Source of the DNA: Acidiferrobacterales bacterium
Lineage (GTDB): Bacteria; Pseudomonadota; Gammaproteobacteria; Arenicellales; Poriferihabitantaceae
Length of the DNA: 64,000 nucleotides
Direction of reading: 5' to 3'
Assembly: GCA_019633985.1 (NCBI GenBank)
Contig: JAHQWE010000001.1
Span: 1-64,000, forward strand
The translations under genes were made by a program, and so were the position numbers. Below are positions 28,190 to 37,651 of this stretch, piece after piece (within the stretch, counting starts at the first letter, position 1; each line of letters begins with the position of its first letter). The notes under the pieces were generated by a model, which made no database searches, was not told the origin of the DNA, and worked only from the letters and a program-made list of their open reading frames with translations.

Positions 28190-28573
28190 TTATTGTTGGG
28201 AGGTAAGAGTACCTTCCGGGTGTTTGTGATAATTCTTCAGCTGAATGTCCCTCACCTCCACGGTGATTTGCAAGTTCGACTCATTGATCTGTTTTCGAAA
28301 GAATAGCTTCAGATGTTCCATGCAATTGGCGCCGATTTGTGTCTTTATGGAATCCGACCTGCCAGTGACGAAGCGAATCGAGAGATGCGCAAATGCATGA
28401 GAGGGATCGCCATCAGCAATAAAATAGTCCTTTTGGCAGCTCGCCCGGCTTTTACAATTGCTTAGTTTGATTCCACCGACTTTAGAGAGTGTGGAATGAA
28501 TCTGTTGAAACAAATCGGCAAACGATCCATCCGGCCGACAGTTTTCCGAATACTCCAGATGGATGTGAGGCAT
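28190..28573 (-). CDS. 5-carboxymethyl-2-hydroxymuconate isomerase-like protein
   Basis: A protein of 127 residues starting at MPHIHLEYSEN; the N-terminal proline after Met is the catalytic base in the CHMI/tautomerase superfamily. The segments SNCKSRASCQKDYFIADG and HLSIRFVTGRS match CHMI proteins. CHMI acts in homoprotocatechuate degradation, but no other gene of that pathway is here, so this may be a stand-alone tautomerase. An upstream in-frame start would bury the N-terminal proline, so I chose 28573. Confidence 0.8.
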   Translation of the reverse strand: MPHIHLEYSENCRPDGSFADLFQQIHSTLSKVGGIKLSNCKSRASCQKDYFIADGDPSHAFAHLSIRFVTGRSDSIKTQIGANCMEHLKLFFRKQINESNLQITVEVRDIQLKNYHKHPEGTLTSQQ

Positions 28574-28586
28574 GGAAACGAGACGG

Positions 28587-29261
28587 TTAGAAACTGGGTA
28601 ATCCGAACAAGCCGGGATCAAAAGACTCCAGTGAATCAAGAATCATAACGGCGCTATCGTAACGCGCCTTATCCATATTTGGATCTGGAACTGCAACTAC
28701 ATGCATTCCAGCAGCCTCTCCAGCCGCCAGGCCAGATGGGGCGTCCTCAAAGATAAGTGTGTTTTCTGGAACTGCGTCGATTTTCATTCCTGCAGTAAGA
28801 AATATGTCAGGTGCGGGTTTGGCCTGTTTAACCTGTGGATCGTCCCCAGTCACGGTGTGCTCGAATAAATCAAACCAGCTAGTATGGCCGGACTTCTTGA
28901 TATTGAAGAGCTCCCTGGTTGAGCTAGTGGCTACTGCGATAGGCACAGACCGAGAATCCAGGTGTCTGATTAATGCTTCCGCACCAGGCATTGCCCTGCA
29001 GGTAGCGAAGCCTGCCTTCAGCATATCGTTCCTACGTTCCAGATACTCCTCAGCGGAAATCGGCAACTCGAGGGCTTCCACGAGGTAGCGCGAGGATTCC
29101 ATCTCAGCTCGACCAATCATATTGGCTTTGATAGACCAATCAAATGTTTTGCCAAACTCGCTGACGATGGATTGCGTTACCTCGGTATAGATACTTTCAG
29201 TATCCAGAAGCAAACCGTCTACATCAAACAATACGCTCGTGATGTGGGGGTACTGTGTCAT
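28587..29261 (-). CDS. HAD-superfamily sugar- or nucleotide-phosphate phosphatase
   Basis: A protein of 224 residues. HAD motif I is DVDGLLLDTE (nucleophile Asp), motif II is VATSS, motif III lies in KPAPDIF, and motif IV is FEDAPSGLAAG. The four-helix cap after motif I places it with beta-phosphoglucomutase-like and pseudouridine-5'-phosphatase-like enzymes. Substrate cannot be assigned. Its start overlaps the stop of the spermidine-synthase-like gene by 4 nt, so they are coupled. Confidence 0.85.
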   Translation of the reverse strand: MTQYPHITSVLFDVDGLLLDTESIYTEVTQSIVSEFGKTFDWSIKANMIGRAEMESSRYLVEALELPISAEEYLERRNDMLKAGFATCRAMPGAEALIRHLDSRSVPIAVATSSTRELFNIKKSGHTSWFDLFEHTVTGDDPQVKQAKPAPDIFLTAGMKIDAVPENTLIFEDAPSGLAAGEAAGMHVVAVPDPNMDKARYDSAVMILDSLESFDPGLFGLPSF

Positions 29262-31684
29262 ACCCCTTTTTCTGCAGACATCTTGTCCAGGGTATAGCCA
29301 CGGAACAAGTTACGGTAAGCAAAAAACGCAACAATATAGATCAAGATTGCGACCCCCATCGTCAGCTGAAAACCGAAGTAGACAGAGAAGATGGCGCAAA
29401 AAATGCCACCAATCACGGTGAATAGGCCATTAAATGCCCACGCCCAGGCGACGGTGCCTTCTGGTTTTCTCTGCACGGCAAGAATTCCCAAAGGAAAGGG
29501 CATGCCGAGAAAAAAAGCGAGAGGAAAGATCATCAATATAGAAATAATAATCCTGCCTATGGTTGGATATTGAAGAAACTGGTCAAATAATATTTGCTGG
29601 TAAAACACTAGCAATAGCGTGGAGATAACAATGCCAATAAAAGGAACACCCCAACGTTTCAGCTCGAGTAGCTGCATCTTTTCAGACATCAAACTGCCCA
29701 CGCCAGCCGCAAATAAGAAAGTGAATACGACGGTGGTATAGGCGTAAAGCGGGTAGCCAATTAATTTCATAAATATTTGTATGAATATTAACTGTAGAAT
29801 AATGTATCCCGAACCCAGGCAGGAGAAGTAAAGCAAGACGCTACCTTTACCCTGCCATTTGCTTCTTCCCGCACTGGAAAACAGAAGCGGAACGCAAGTG
29901 AAAATTAAGGCAAACACCAGCGCCGCGCCTGCGGTAACAACAAGATGCACGATGTCTATTGGAAAGCCGCTGGACCGTTGAGAATTCAGCAAGCCTGACA
30001 CCGATTCATTTACGAATCTGCTGGCGTCATGATCAGGAAGCGGACCCAATTGTTTTCGAAGGGTGTTAAAGAATGGCTGATTATCAGTAGGTGGCGTCAC
30101 TCGATACGGAATGGTAGCAGCCAGCTCAGAGGGGAAATCTGGTTCAAAAAACGGTTGCGTCAAGAATGACTTTTCTGGCTCAAACGGGTTGACTACAAGA
30201 TCGAATTTGGCAAGAAATTCAGACGCTTTGGTCACTTCTTCCTGAGTCCAGGGATTCATTTTTATTAGCATGGTAGGAAGGTTGTCCCACTTGCCCGATG
30301 CCTCAAACACCACAACATGATCCCGGAAGTTGGTCCGACCTAAATCCGCCCAGGCCTGCGCGGCTGTGGCCACCATCTTAGGGAAAATATGATGATTAAT
30401 ATGCAGGATGCCGTCCGTTCCTAGATGGCTAAAAAAGTCTTTGTACGCTCCGACGGTTTGTAGATAGTTGGACTGCATAGCACCACTGCCCGCAGCAATG
30501 CTCGAGCTGGTGTGGTTACTATTGATTTGAATAATGTCGTATTGCTTGTTTTGGGACCGCAGGAAACTTCGTCCCTCTCCTGCCTGAATAGTGGCTCTGG
30601 GATCATTCATTACCCCGCCAATATATTCGTTGTAGGTGGTTTTCCCGAGTTCAACCACCTTGCTGACCAGCTCAATGCCGTCAACATGCCCCGCGTTGTA
30701 GGTGAGTGCCGCCTTGGTTTCCTGACCGCCGGCACTGCCGATCACCAGGACCTGAGAGTCACTGTCTGCTTTCAGATAATGTGAAATCGCCAGATAACTA
30801 TCCCAGAAATGACGTCGTGCGTCTTCTGGCATGGTGGATCGAATTTTTTCGTAGTCACCATCGAATCGATAAAAGTAACTGGTTTGCGTACCACCGTCAT
30901 ATGCAATCCACTTAAAGGTGTAGTCACGGTTTATTTGCTGTCCTACGAGCTCATAGTCGATGATGTCGATTTTAGAAATTGGATCCCAGTAGGTACCCTC
31001 CAGTGCGCCACTAAGCGTAGCAAACTGGCGCTTGTCCATATGCGGTACGAAAGTTTTGATTTCAGACCAGTTGAAGGGAACAATCGTGACCGCCGCAGCA
31101 ACGACCAAAGTAATTCCTTTCCAGATTTTCGAATTTGAAAATAGCGCTGAAGATACAAGCGCGCCACCCGCGACTACCCACAGAATGCCGACTGTGCCGA
31201 GCTTGGGTAGCAACGGGATGAGGAGGACGCTACCTAGTGCAGCGCCAATCAGATCGTAAAAATAAAGTTTACGGATTTGAGCCGCATAATGAGAAAACAC
31301 CAACGAGAGGGTAAATCCAGCGAGAAAGAATGGCGCGCAGATAGCGACGTAGATAAGGAAAAAATTCCTCGCCGTTTTTACGGTTTCATTACTCGCCAGT
31401 TGCTGATAGTCGAATGGTAGGCGATTAACAGTTGGTAACAAGAGCAAGGCAGCCACCGCCATTAGAAATGTTGCTCCAGACAACCATACCCAGGTTCGAT
31501 CAGTCAGTTTGATCGGCCATAATGAGAGGAATACGCCGGCTAGACCGAACGAGAAGACTGCCAGGGTAATGATCATGTAGGCCATGTTGGGGTACCACAG
31601 CACATCGAAAACCCGGATTAACACCAGCTCGAGCAGCAACGAAGCTAGAGCGATACTAAAGACGCCAAACGCTTTTGAATTCAT
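29258..31684 (-). CDS. Spermidine synthase-like multi-span membrane protein
   Basis: A protein of 808 residues. About six membrane spans (residues 5-205) are followed by a soluble SAM-binding Rossmann domain of the spermidine synthase type (QVLVIGSAGGQETKAAL at about 311-327; GIELV) and a second set of membrane spans (about 575-800). Such fused membrane-aminopropyltransferase-like proteins are common in bacteria, but their reaction is mostly unproven. It leads a two- or three-gene minus-strand operon with the HAD phosphatase. Confidence 0.75.
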   Translation of the reverse strand: MNSKAFGVFSIALASLLLELVLIRVFDVLWYPNMAYMIITLAVFSFGLAGVFLSLWPIKLTDRTWVWLSGATFLMAVAALLLLPTVNRLPFDYQQLASNETVKTARNFFLIYVAICAPFFLAGFTLSLVFSHYAAQIRKLYFYDLIGAALGSVLLIPLLPKLGTVGILWVVAGGALVSSALFSNSKIWKGITLVVAAAVTIVPFNWSEIKTFVPHMDKRQFATLSGALEGTYWDPISKIDIIDYELVGQQINRDYTFKWIAYDGGTQTSYFYRFDGDYEKIRSTMPEDARRHFWDSYLAISHYLKADSDSQVLVIGSAGGQETKAALTYNAGHVDGIELVSKVVELGKTTYNEYIGGVMNDPRATIQAGEGRSFLRSQNKQYDIIQINSNHTSSSIAAGSGAMQSNYLQTVGAYKDFFSHLGTDGILHINHHIFPKMVATAAQAWADLGRTNFRDHVVVFEASGKWDNLPTMLIKMNPWTQEEVTKASEFLAKFDLVVNPFEPEKSFLTQPFFEPDFPSELAATIPYRVTPPTDNQPFFNTLRKQLGPLPDHDASRFVNESVSGLLNSQRSSGFPIDIVHLVVTAGAALVFALIFTCVPLLFSSAGRSKWQGKGSVLLYFSCLGSGYIILQLIFIQIFMKLIGYPLYAYTTVVFTFLFAAGVGSLMSEKMQLLELKRWGVPFIGIVISTLLLVFYQQILFDQFLQYPTIGRIIISILMIFPLAFFLGMPFPLGILAVQRKPEGTVAWAWAFNGLFTVIGGIFCAIFSVYFGFQLTMGVAILIYIVAFFAYRNLFRGYTLDKMSAEKGV

Positions 31685-31970
31685 AAATTTTGGGGAAATA
31701 GACGGCAGCGCGATTGCGTCATTGCCGGTTAAAACGAAGCGGCGTAGTTTAGCCGATTTGCCCCCTAATTAATCAGGGGTATCTCAGATTTTTTATGATG
31801 ATGGATTCGCGATGACCTCGTCGGGTCACTCGAAGGGAAGTCGGCGTCGCGTCTGAGGGGTATGTAGATACCCTGCTTGAGGATCGCCGCGAATTTTCGG
31901 GGTGAAATCGCCGTATTTGCCCCCAAATGTGGTTTAGAATACCACCTAAATGATCGTGAAAATCAAAGAT

Positions 31971-32297
31971 ATGTCCATAACATTGACTGAATCTGCTGCA
32001 AATCGGGTCTTGTCACATCTCGAAACGAAAGACGACTGTACCGGGTTGAAACTGGGTGTAAAAACATCAGGTTGCTCCGGTTTGGCTTACATTATCGACT
32101 ACGCAAAGGGCACTGAAGAGGGCGAGCATATCTTCGAAAGCAAAGGGGTGAAAGTCATGGTGAGCGAAGAACATTTGGAATTTCTCAAAGGAACGCAAAT
32201 CGACTATGTTGAAGATGGTCTTTCTGCTGCTTTCCACTTCAGCAATCCGAACGTCACCGAGCAATGCGGCTGCGGTGAGAGCTTTACTGTGAATTGA
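31971..32297 (+). CDS. iscA: Iron-sulfur cluster assembly protein IscA
   Basis: A protein of 108 residues with the three conserved cysteines of A-type carriers at 35 (TSGCSGLAY), 99 and 101 (EQCGCGESF). IscA delivers iron or Fe-S clusters to target proteins. The sequence matches proteobacterial IscA from its first residues (MSITL), so I chose 31971; an ATG at 31950 in the same frame would add seven residues. In many gammaproteobacteria iscA sits inside an iscRSUA-hscBA-fdx operon a few genes before ndk-rlmN; here it is alone. Confidence 0.88.
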   Translation: MSITLTESAANRVLSHLETKDDCTGLKLGVKTSGCSGLAYIIDYAKGTEEGEHIFESKGVKVMVSEEHLEFLKGTQIDYVEDGLSAAFHFSNPNVTEQCGCGESFTVN

Positions 32298-32465
32298 TTC
32301 AGGCTTTCCTGCGTTATCGGCGGTTTAGGAACGATCGCGCCTAATCGCGTTGTTAGATTTCTCGCTCATTTTTAGTTTGCCGGCAATAATTCTCGTTGTT
32401 GGGCAATACCCGCTTTCACCAAACGTCTAGTGCTAACTGCGCCCGAATAAAGCACCAAAGTAAGT

Positions 32466-33848
32466 ATGTCCTCAATCCGCGTTTCTGTCACACCCCATCG
32501 CCCCGAAACAGCGCTTAAACCAGTACCCTCTGGGCGTAAAAAACTGGTGATGGATACGATGGGTTGTAAGGTCAACAGCTTTGAATCCGAGTTAATCAGT
32601 GAAAAACTGGGTTCCGATTTCGAGCGGGTCCAGGAAATAGCGGATGCTGATATCTTTATCATTAATACCTGCACGGTCACCGTTGAAGCAGATCGTCAGG
32701 CCAGGCAGCTTGTCCGAAGAGCGATCAGAGCCAATCCCGAGGCATGGGTCGTCGTCACGGGGTGTTACGCGCAAATGGACCCTGATGCATGCGCCGGTAT
32801 TCCTGGCGTTGACCTGGTAGTAGGTAATAGTCAGAAACTCGATATTCCCAATTTACTGGCGCCGATGATGAAGGGGGCGCTGCCACCGGTTATGTTGCGG
32901 GATATCGACCAGGAAATCAGTTTACCTGACCAACTGGTCACCAATTTCGATGGCCGAACGCGTGCCTTTGTGCAGATTCAACAAGGATGTGATCAAGGCT
33001 GCACATTTTGTATTATTCACACCGCCAGAGGCCCCAACCGTTCGTTTGATGGGGCATTAATCAAAAGGCAGATTCAGCGCCTGATTATGAACGGCTACAA
33101 AGAAATCGTCATTTGTGGTGTCGATATCGGTTCTTACGGTAGCGACAAGGGCGAGGAGTGCGGATTGGTTCAGCTGCTGCACGATCTGATCCAGATTGAA
33201 GGGGATTTTCGGTTGCGATTGAGTTCTATTGACCCGATTCATATTACTCCGGAACTTGCTTCGCTGATGGGGCGCTCCCGGAAGATCTGCCCACAGCTCC
33301 ATTTATCGATGCAAAGTGCGGATACGCTCATACTCAAGCGTATGAAGCGGAGGGCCACCAGAGAGCTTCTCTATGAGCGCATTCAAAACCTTCGAGAGGA
33401 AGTGCCTGATCTGGTGCTAAGCGCGGATATACTCGTTGGATTCCCTACCGAAAGCGAAGCGCATTTTGAAGCAACGCTCGCGGCGGTGGAGGACTTGGAG
33501 ATCCCGTTTCCACATGTCTTTCCGTATTCTGCACGACCGGGAACGCCTGCTGCCCGGATTCCAAAACAGGTGCCAATGGCGGTGAGAAAGGAAAGAGCAA
33601 AACTAGTTCGGCAAGCAGGAGCCAGGGTTTGGCGTTCCACTGCTGAAAAACTGGTGGGCAGCAGTCAAACGGTGTTAACTGAGCGTCCGCAAATGGCCAA
33701 ACCGGGTGGGTTTGCGATCGGCAGAGCGGCGAACTATTTTCAGGTCCGTCTCGATTCAGAGCATGTATTAGAAAATAGCTGGCAAGAGGTTGAAATTATT
33801 GACGTTGGCCGGGATTGCCTGATTGCTCGAACGCGCACTGGAGGGTAG
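32466..33848 (+). CDS. mtaB: MtaB-like tRNA methylthiotransferase (radical SAM)
   Basis: A protein of 460 residues. The N-terminal UPF0004 domain (MGCKVNSFESE; three Cys for the auxiliary cluster) is followed by a radical SAM domain with CxxxCxxC in QGCDQGCTFC, and a C-terminal TRAM-like domain. MiaB-family enzymes add methylthio groups to tRNA position 37. The GCKVN motif and HTARGPNRS point to the MtaB (t6A) branch rather than MiaB. It needs Fe-S clusters, and iscA is the gene just upstream (168 nt). Confidence 0.8.
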   Translation: MSSIRVSVTPHRPETALKPVPSGRKKLVMDTMGCKVNSFESELISEKLGSDFERVQEIADADIFIINTCTVTVEADRQARQLVRRAIRANPEAWVVVTGCYAQMDPDACAGIPGVDLVVGNSQKLDIPNLLAPMMKGALPPVMLRDIDQEISLPDQLVTNFDGRTRAFVQIQQGCDQGCTFCIIHTARGPNRSFDGALIKRQIQRLIMNGYKEIVICGVDIGSYGSDKGEECGLVQLLHDLIQIEGDFRLRLSSIDPIHITPELASLMGRSRKICPQLHLSMQSADTLILKRMKRRATRELLYERIQNLREEVPDLVLSADILVGFPTESEAHFEATLAAVEDLEIPFPHVFPYSARPGTPAARIPKQVPMAVRKERAKLVRQAGARVWRSTAEKLVGSSQTVLTERPQMAKPGGFAIGRAANYFQVRLDSEHVLENSWQEVEIIDVGRDCLIARTRTGG

Positions 33849-34059
33849 AATCCAGCCCGTTTTAGCGGCTAGCGCGCTGAAATCTCAAACGTAATTGTTT
33901 GATTCAGGAATTTCTTCTATATTATTGTTTTTAAGCAAGAAATTCTGTGGGGGTTTTACAGCCCATACGCTGCCGTAATATCTAATCAAGAATGGTCATT
34001 AGTTTTTCGATTATTCTGACTGATTTTTCATTTTTCTATATATATTTCCGGAGTACCGA

Positions 34060-34491
34060 ATGGCCATCGAGCGCACATTTTCTATTATCAAGCCAGACGC
34101 AGTGGGTAAAAATCTGATCGGCAAGATTACGCAACGTTTTGAGGAAGCAGGGCTGCGAATCGTCGCTTCAAGAATGGTGCACCTGAGCGAAGAGCAGGCA
34201 GGAGCGTTTTATGCGGTGCACAAAGAGCGGCCTTTTTACAATGATTTGGTCAGCTTCATGATTTCTGGACCTGTTGTGGTACAGGTACTGGAAGGTGAGA
34301 ACGCCATCGCCCGGAATCGCGAGATTATGGGCGCCACTAATCCTGCGGAGGCAGCGCCTGGCACGATTCGTGCAGATTTCGCTGAAACAGTTGACGAAAA
34401 CGCGGTTCACGGCTCTGATGCGCCAGAAACTGCAGCAGAAGAAATAGCGTTCTTTTTTAGCGATGATCAGCTTTGTAAGCGGACCCGATAG
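34060..34491 (+). CDS. ndk: Nucleoside diphosphate kinase
   Basis: A protein of 143 residues, the usual length. The phosphohistidine is His117 in NAVHGSD, and the N-terminal [12 protein letters not shown] and [11 protein letters not shown] are family signatures. It balances NTP pools by phosphoryl transfer. GGAG six bases before ATG is a good ribosome binding site. The AT-rich stretch at 34021-34047 probably holds its promoter. It begins the ndk-rlmN-pilW-rodZ-hisS-bamB-der run. Confidence 0.96.
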   Translation: MAIERTFSIIKPDAVGKNLIGKITQRFEEAGLRIVASRMVHLSEEQAGAFYAVHKERPFYNDLVSFMISGPVVVQVLEGENAIARNREIMGATNPAEAAPGTIRADFAETVDENAVHGSDAPETAAEEIAFFFSDDQLCKRTR

Positions 34492-34529
34492 CTCCAAAGA
34501 ACTTCTATTTTTTTGACGAAATTTTAGCT

Positions 34530-35663
34530 GTGAACACTACAACCAACTTGCTGTCGATGGACCGCGCTGCTATGAATCAGTATTTCGCTGGTTTAGGCGA
34601 AAAGCCGTTCCGCAGCCAGCAACTGTTGCAGTGGATTTACCAGCGAAAAGTGATGGATTACGAAGAGATGACAGATCTGAGCAAAGCGCTCAGATTGCGT
34701 CTGAAGGAATCCACGTGTCTGACGTTGCCCCGTATTGTCAATCAACAGGTTTCCAGTGATGGCACCTGCAAATGGCTCATGCAATTGCAGGACGGAAATT
34801 CGATCGAAGCTGTTTTCATCCCTGAAGATGATCGGGGTACCTTGTGTGTTTCCTCCCAGGTCGGCTGTAGTCTCAACTGTACCTTCTGTGCAACCGCTCG
34901 CCAGGGATTTAGCAGGCACCTGACAGTGGACGAAATTATCGGCCAGCTTTGGGTGGCGAATCACGCTTTGGAGGAGATGGGGGTGCGAACTGCTCGCCCG
35001 GACGTCCCATCAGACCATCGAAGGCCTGTCACTAATGTCGTTATGATGGGGATGGGTGAACCCCTGGCAAACTTTGACAATGTCGTTGCGGCGATGAATT
35101 TGATGATGGACGACTTCACCTTTGGACTTTCTCGACGCCGTGTCACGCTCAGTACTGCAGGAATGGTTCCTGCTATTGATCGCTTGGCGGAAGCTTGTCC
35201 TGTCAGTCTTGCGGTGTCGCTACATGCACCTAATGATGCGTTACGTGACCAGCTAGTGCCATTGAATAAGAAGTATCCGATTGAGAGTTTGCTGGGTGCC
35301 TGTCAACGATTTATCGGCGAGAGTCAACGACAGCGGATTACATTTGAGTACGTAATGTTGCAGGAAGTCAACGACACACCCTCCCTGGCAAGAGAATTAG
35401 CGGCATTGCTTGCGGATATGCCTGCTAAAGTTAATTTGATTCCATTTAACCCGTTTGAAGGGATTCAATATCAAAGGAGTTCAAAGTCCAGAATTGATCG
35501 ATTCAGAGATATATTGCTTTCCAAAAATATTTTCACTGTGACACGGAAAACACGGGGTGATGACATCGACGCTGCTTGCGGTCAGTTAGCAGGTGACTTT
35601 ACAGATCGCACCCGGCGCTCCGAGCGGATGCGGCGAGACTCAGTCAAGGTAGCAGTTGTATGA
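34530..35663 (+). CDS. rlmN: Dual-specificity rRNA/tRNA adenine C2-methyltransferase RlmN
   Basis: A protein of 377 residues. The radical SAM CxxxCxxC is in [17 protein letters not shown], and [26 protein letters not shown] and the late Cys in DIDAACGQL (catalytic second Cys) are present. It methylates A2503 of 23S rRNA and A37 of some tRNAs. Its stop overlaps the pilW start by 4 nt. Confidence 0.95.
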   Translation: MNTTTNLLSMDRAAMNQYFAGLGEKPFRSQQLLQWIYQRKVMDYEEMTDLSKALRLRLKESTCLTLPRIVNQQVSSDGTCKWLMQLQDGNSIEAVFIPEDDRGTLCVSSQVGCSLNCTFCATARQGFSRHLTVDEIIGQLWVANHALEEMGVRTARPDVPSDHRRPVTNVVMMGMGEPLANFDNVVAAMNLMMDDFTFGLSRRRVTLSTAGMVPAIDRLAEACPVSLAVSLHAPNDALRDQLVPLNKKYPIESLLGACQRFIGESQRQRITFEYVMLQEVNDTPSLARELAALLADMPAKVNLIPFNPFEGIQYQRSSKSRIDRFRDILLSKNIFTVTRKTRGDDIDAACGQLAGDFTDRTRRSERMRRDSVKVAVV

Positions 35664-36463
35664 TATCCAAATCTTGTTTTGCTAGCTTATTGGGCAGTGT
35701 AGCTGTTGGACGTTACTGTATCTTGATGGTCTGCATGGCTGTCTTAGCGGGGTGCGCAACGAGTGGTGCTGAGAAGGTTGAAAAGTGGGTGCCCACGAAG
35801 AGAGCGGATGCCCATGTCAGTTTAGGGCTCGATTACCTTAAACGAGGTTCTTACGAAGTTGCATTAGAAGAATTTGATCTCGCAATTTCGATTAACCCTA
35901 ATTCTGACCGAGCCCATCATGCGAAAGGGTTGCTTTCCGCACAACGCGGGTTTGTTGAAGATGCAAAAAGAAGTTTTGCCAAGGCAGTGCGGCTAAATTC
36001 TTCCAATTTTATCGCGGTGAATGACTATGGCATTTACCAGTGTCAAAACGGAAGCTTTCGCGAAGGTATTGACCTACTTAGCTCTATCGAAAACCGTCAG
36101 GATAATCCTCTAAGAACGAACACCTTATTGGGGTTGGGAATTTGCCACTACCGGCAAAATAAATTTGAAGAAGCCAAGCCGTATTTACGAACTGTTTTAA
36201 ATGTGTCTCCCAGGTTGCCTCAGGCGCTTTTACCCCTGGCTGACATGTCTTATCGGGAGAGCAAGTTTTTGAATGCGCGTGCATTCATCGAACGTTATAT
36301 TGCTGTCGGAGCCATCTCTGAGCAGGCATTAGTCATTGGTGCAAATACGGAGTTACAACTTGGCGACGGTCAAAAAGCCAAGCAATACGCGACAGAGCTC
36401 AGACGCCTCTATCCAACATCTCAAGAACTGACGGCATTTCGCGACTTGCTGACGAACGGATGA
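35660..36463 (+). CDS. pilW: Type IV pilus biogenesis lipoprotein PilW/PilF (TPR)
   Basis: A protein of 267 residues. A lipobox LAGC near residue 31 is followed by tandem tetratricopeptide repeats ([22 protein letters not shown] and so on). PilW/PilF is an outer membrane pilotin needed for PilQ secretin assembly. Position between rlmN and rodZ is the classical place for this gene. Its end overlaps the rodZ start by 4 nt. Confidence 0.9.
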   Translation: MISKSCFASLLGSVAVGRYCILMVCMAVLAGCATSGAEKVEKWVPTKRADAHVSLGLDYLKRGSYEVALEEFDLAISINPNSDRAHHAKGLLSAQRGFVEDAKRSFAKAVRLNSSNFIAVNDYGIYQCQNGSFREGIDLLSSIENRQDNPLRTNTLLGLGICHYRQNKFEEAKPYLRTVLNVSPRLPQALLPLADMSYRESKFLNARAFIERYIAVGAISEQALVIGANTELQLGDGQKAKQYATELRRLYPTSQELTAFRDLLTNG

Positions 36464-37629
36464 ATAGCCCGGCATTTTCAATCCCTGAGGTTGGGAAAAC
36501 GCCTTCACCCGGGGAACTACTGAGAGCGAAGCGAGAGGAATACGGTTGGGGTGCGGCAGATGTGGCCCGTGCGCTGCGTCTTTCTGAGGTGCAGGTGCAC
36601 GCCATTGAAAGGGATGATTACGCCAGTTTGCCTGGTAAAACCTATGTCATGGGTTACTGGCGAAGCTACTCGCAGTTACTCAAAATTTCGATCGACGAAT
36701 CGATACAAATTCATCGAGCAGAACTGGGAGCGCTCTCAAAGGATTTTTCATTCGATGGGCCACAGGGGGAAGCGAACAATAACGACGAGTCCTCGCGAAA
36801 ACGTACAGCATTACTGTTTGCGGTGTTATTGGTTGTTGTATTGGGGGCTATCTGGTATTGGCAGAATCCGAACATTTCGTTTGCCAATTGGGTCGAACAA
36901 AAAATGGAAACCTTCCGCACTGCAACCACTCCTTCGCCTGAACCATTGGGAGAAATTGCTAAACCTGAACCGATTCCTGACGCAGAATTCTCTGAATCAG
37001 TAGAAAATCAGAATGATATCGCTGGGGTCGATGCTGATAGTGGGGCAGGTGCTGGTACAGCGGGTGAGTTAGTACTTCCAGCACCATCGGGTGTCGATTC
37101 AGTGCTGGCTTTACCGGTTCCCAACTTCTCAGGCGATCAGAATTCAGTAGAGATCAATACCCTGGGATATACCGTTTTGATTGCAGAACTGCCTCTGTCT
37201 CGTCGAGATCTGGTCTATCAGCCTGCCGAGGAAGACGTCGAATCTGAGGTGAAGTTAGCGGCGGAGGCGAAAAAGCTTGCGCAATCCCAGGCGAAAAAAT
37301 CACCTCCCAAGCCCGTATCAAATTCCAATACCGCGAAGAAACCAGCGACACAGCCAAAGGTTGCCGCAGCTAGTAGTGGCTCCGCGGGTGAGAAACGAAT
37401 CGTTTTCAATGTTGCTAAAGAATCCTGGATCGATGTTCGCGATAGTACGGGCGAGAGATTGATTTATCGCACTGTCAATCGTGGTGAAGCAATCAGTCTA
37501 AAGGGAACCCCCCCTTATTCAGTCTTTATTGGAAGTGCTGAGGGTGTATCAGTGCAGTATCAGGGCGCGCCAGTTCCTTTTAAAGCGCATGAAAGCGGTC
37601 TATTTGCTCGCTTTGAAGTAGGGCAGTAA
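36460..37629 (+). CDS. rodZ: Cytoskeleton protein RodZ
   Basis: A protein of 389 residues. The N-terminal HTH domain (GELLRAKREEYGWGAADVARAL ... AIERDDYASLPGKTYVMGY) is followed by one membrane span (ALLFAVLLVVVLGAIWYW, about residue 115), a Pro/Glu/Ala-rich periplasmic linker and the C-terminal DUF4115 beta domain. RodZ links MreB to the elongation machinery and maintains rod shape. In many relatives ispG follows; here hisS follows directly. Confidence 0.92.
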   Translation: MNSPAFSIPEVGKTPSPGELLRAKREEYGWGAADVARALRLSEVQVHAIERDDYASLPGKTYVMGYWRSYSQLLKISIDESIQIHRAELGALSKDFSFDGPQGEANNNDESSRKRTALLFAVLLVVVLGAIWYWQNPNISFANWVEQKMETFRTATTPSPEPLGEIAKPEPIPDAEFSESVENQNDIAGVDADSGAGAGTAGELVLPAPSGVDSVLALPVPNFSGDQNSVEINTLGYTVLIAELPLSRRDLVYQPAEEDVESEVKLAAEAKKLAQSQAKKSPPKPVSNSNTAKKPATQPKVAAASSGSAGEKRIVFNVAKESWIDVRDSTGERLIYRTVNRGEAISLKGTPPYSVFIGSAEGVSVQYQGAPVPFKAHESGLFARFEVGQ

Positions 37630-37651
37630 TTTCTCCCCTTTTAGGTAAAGA

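Noticed and set aside
31790-31949. Structured RNA upstream of iscA (GGGTAT-GTAG-ATACCC at 31858-31873 and other small stems).
   Set aside because: The stems are short, there is no T tract and no match to a riboswitch I know. It is left as possible leader sequence.
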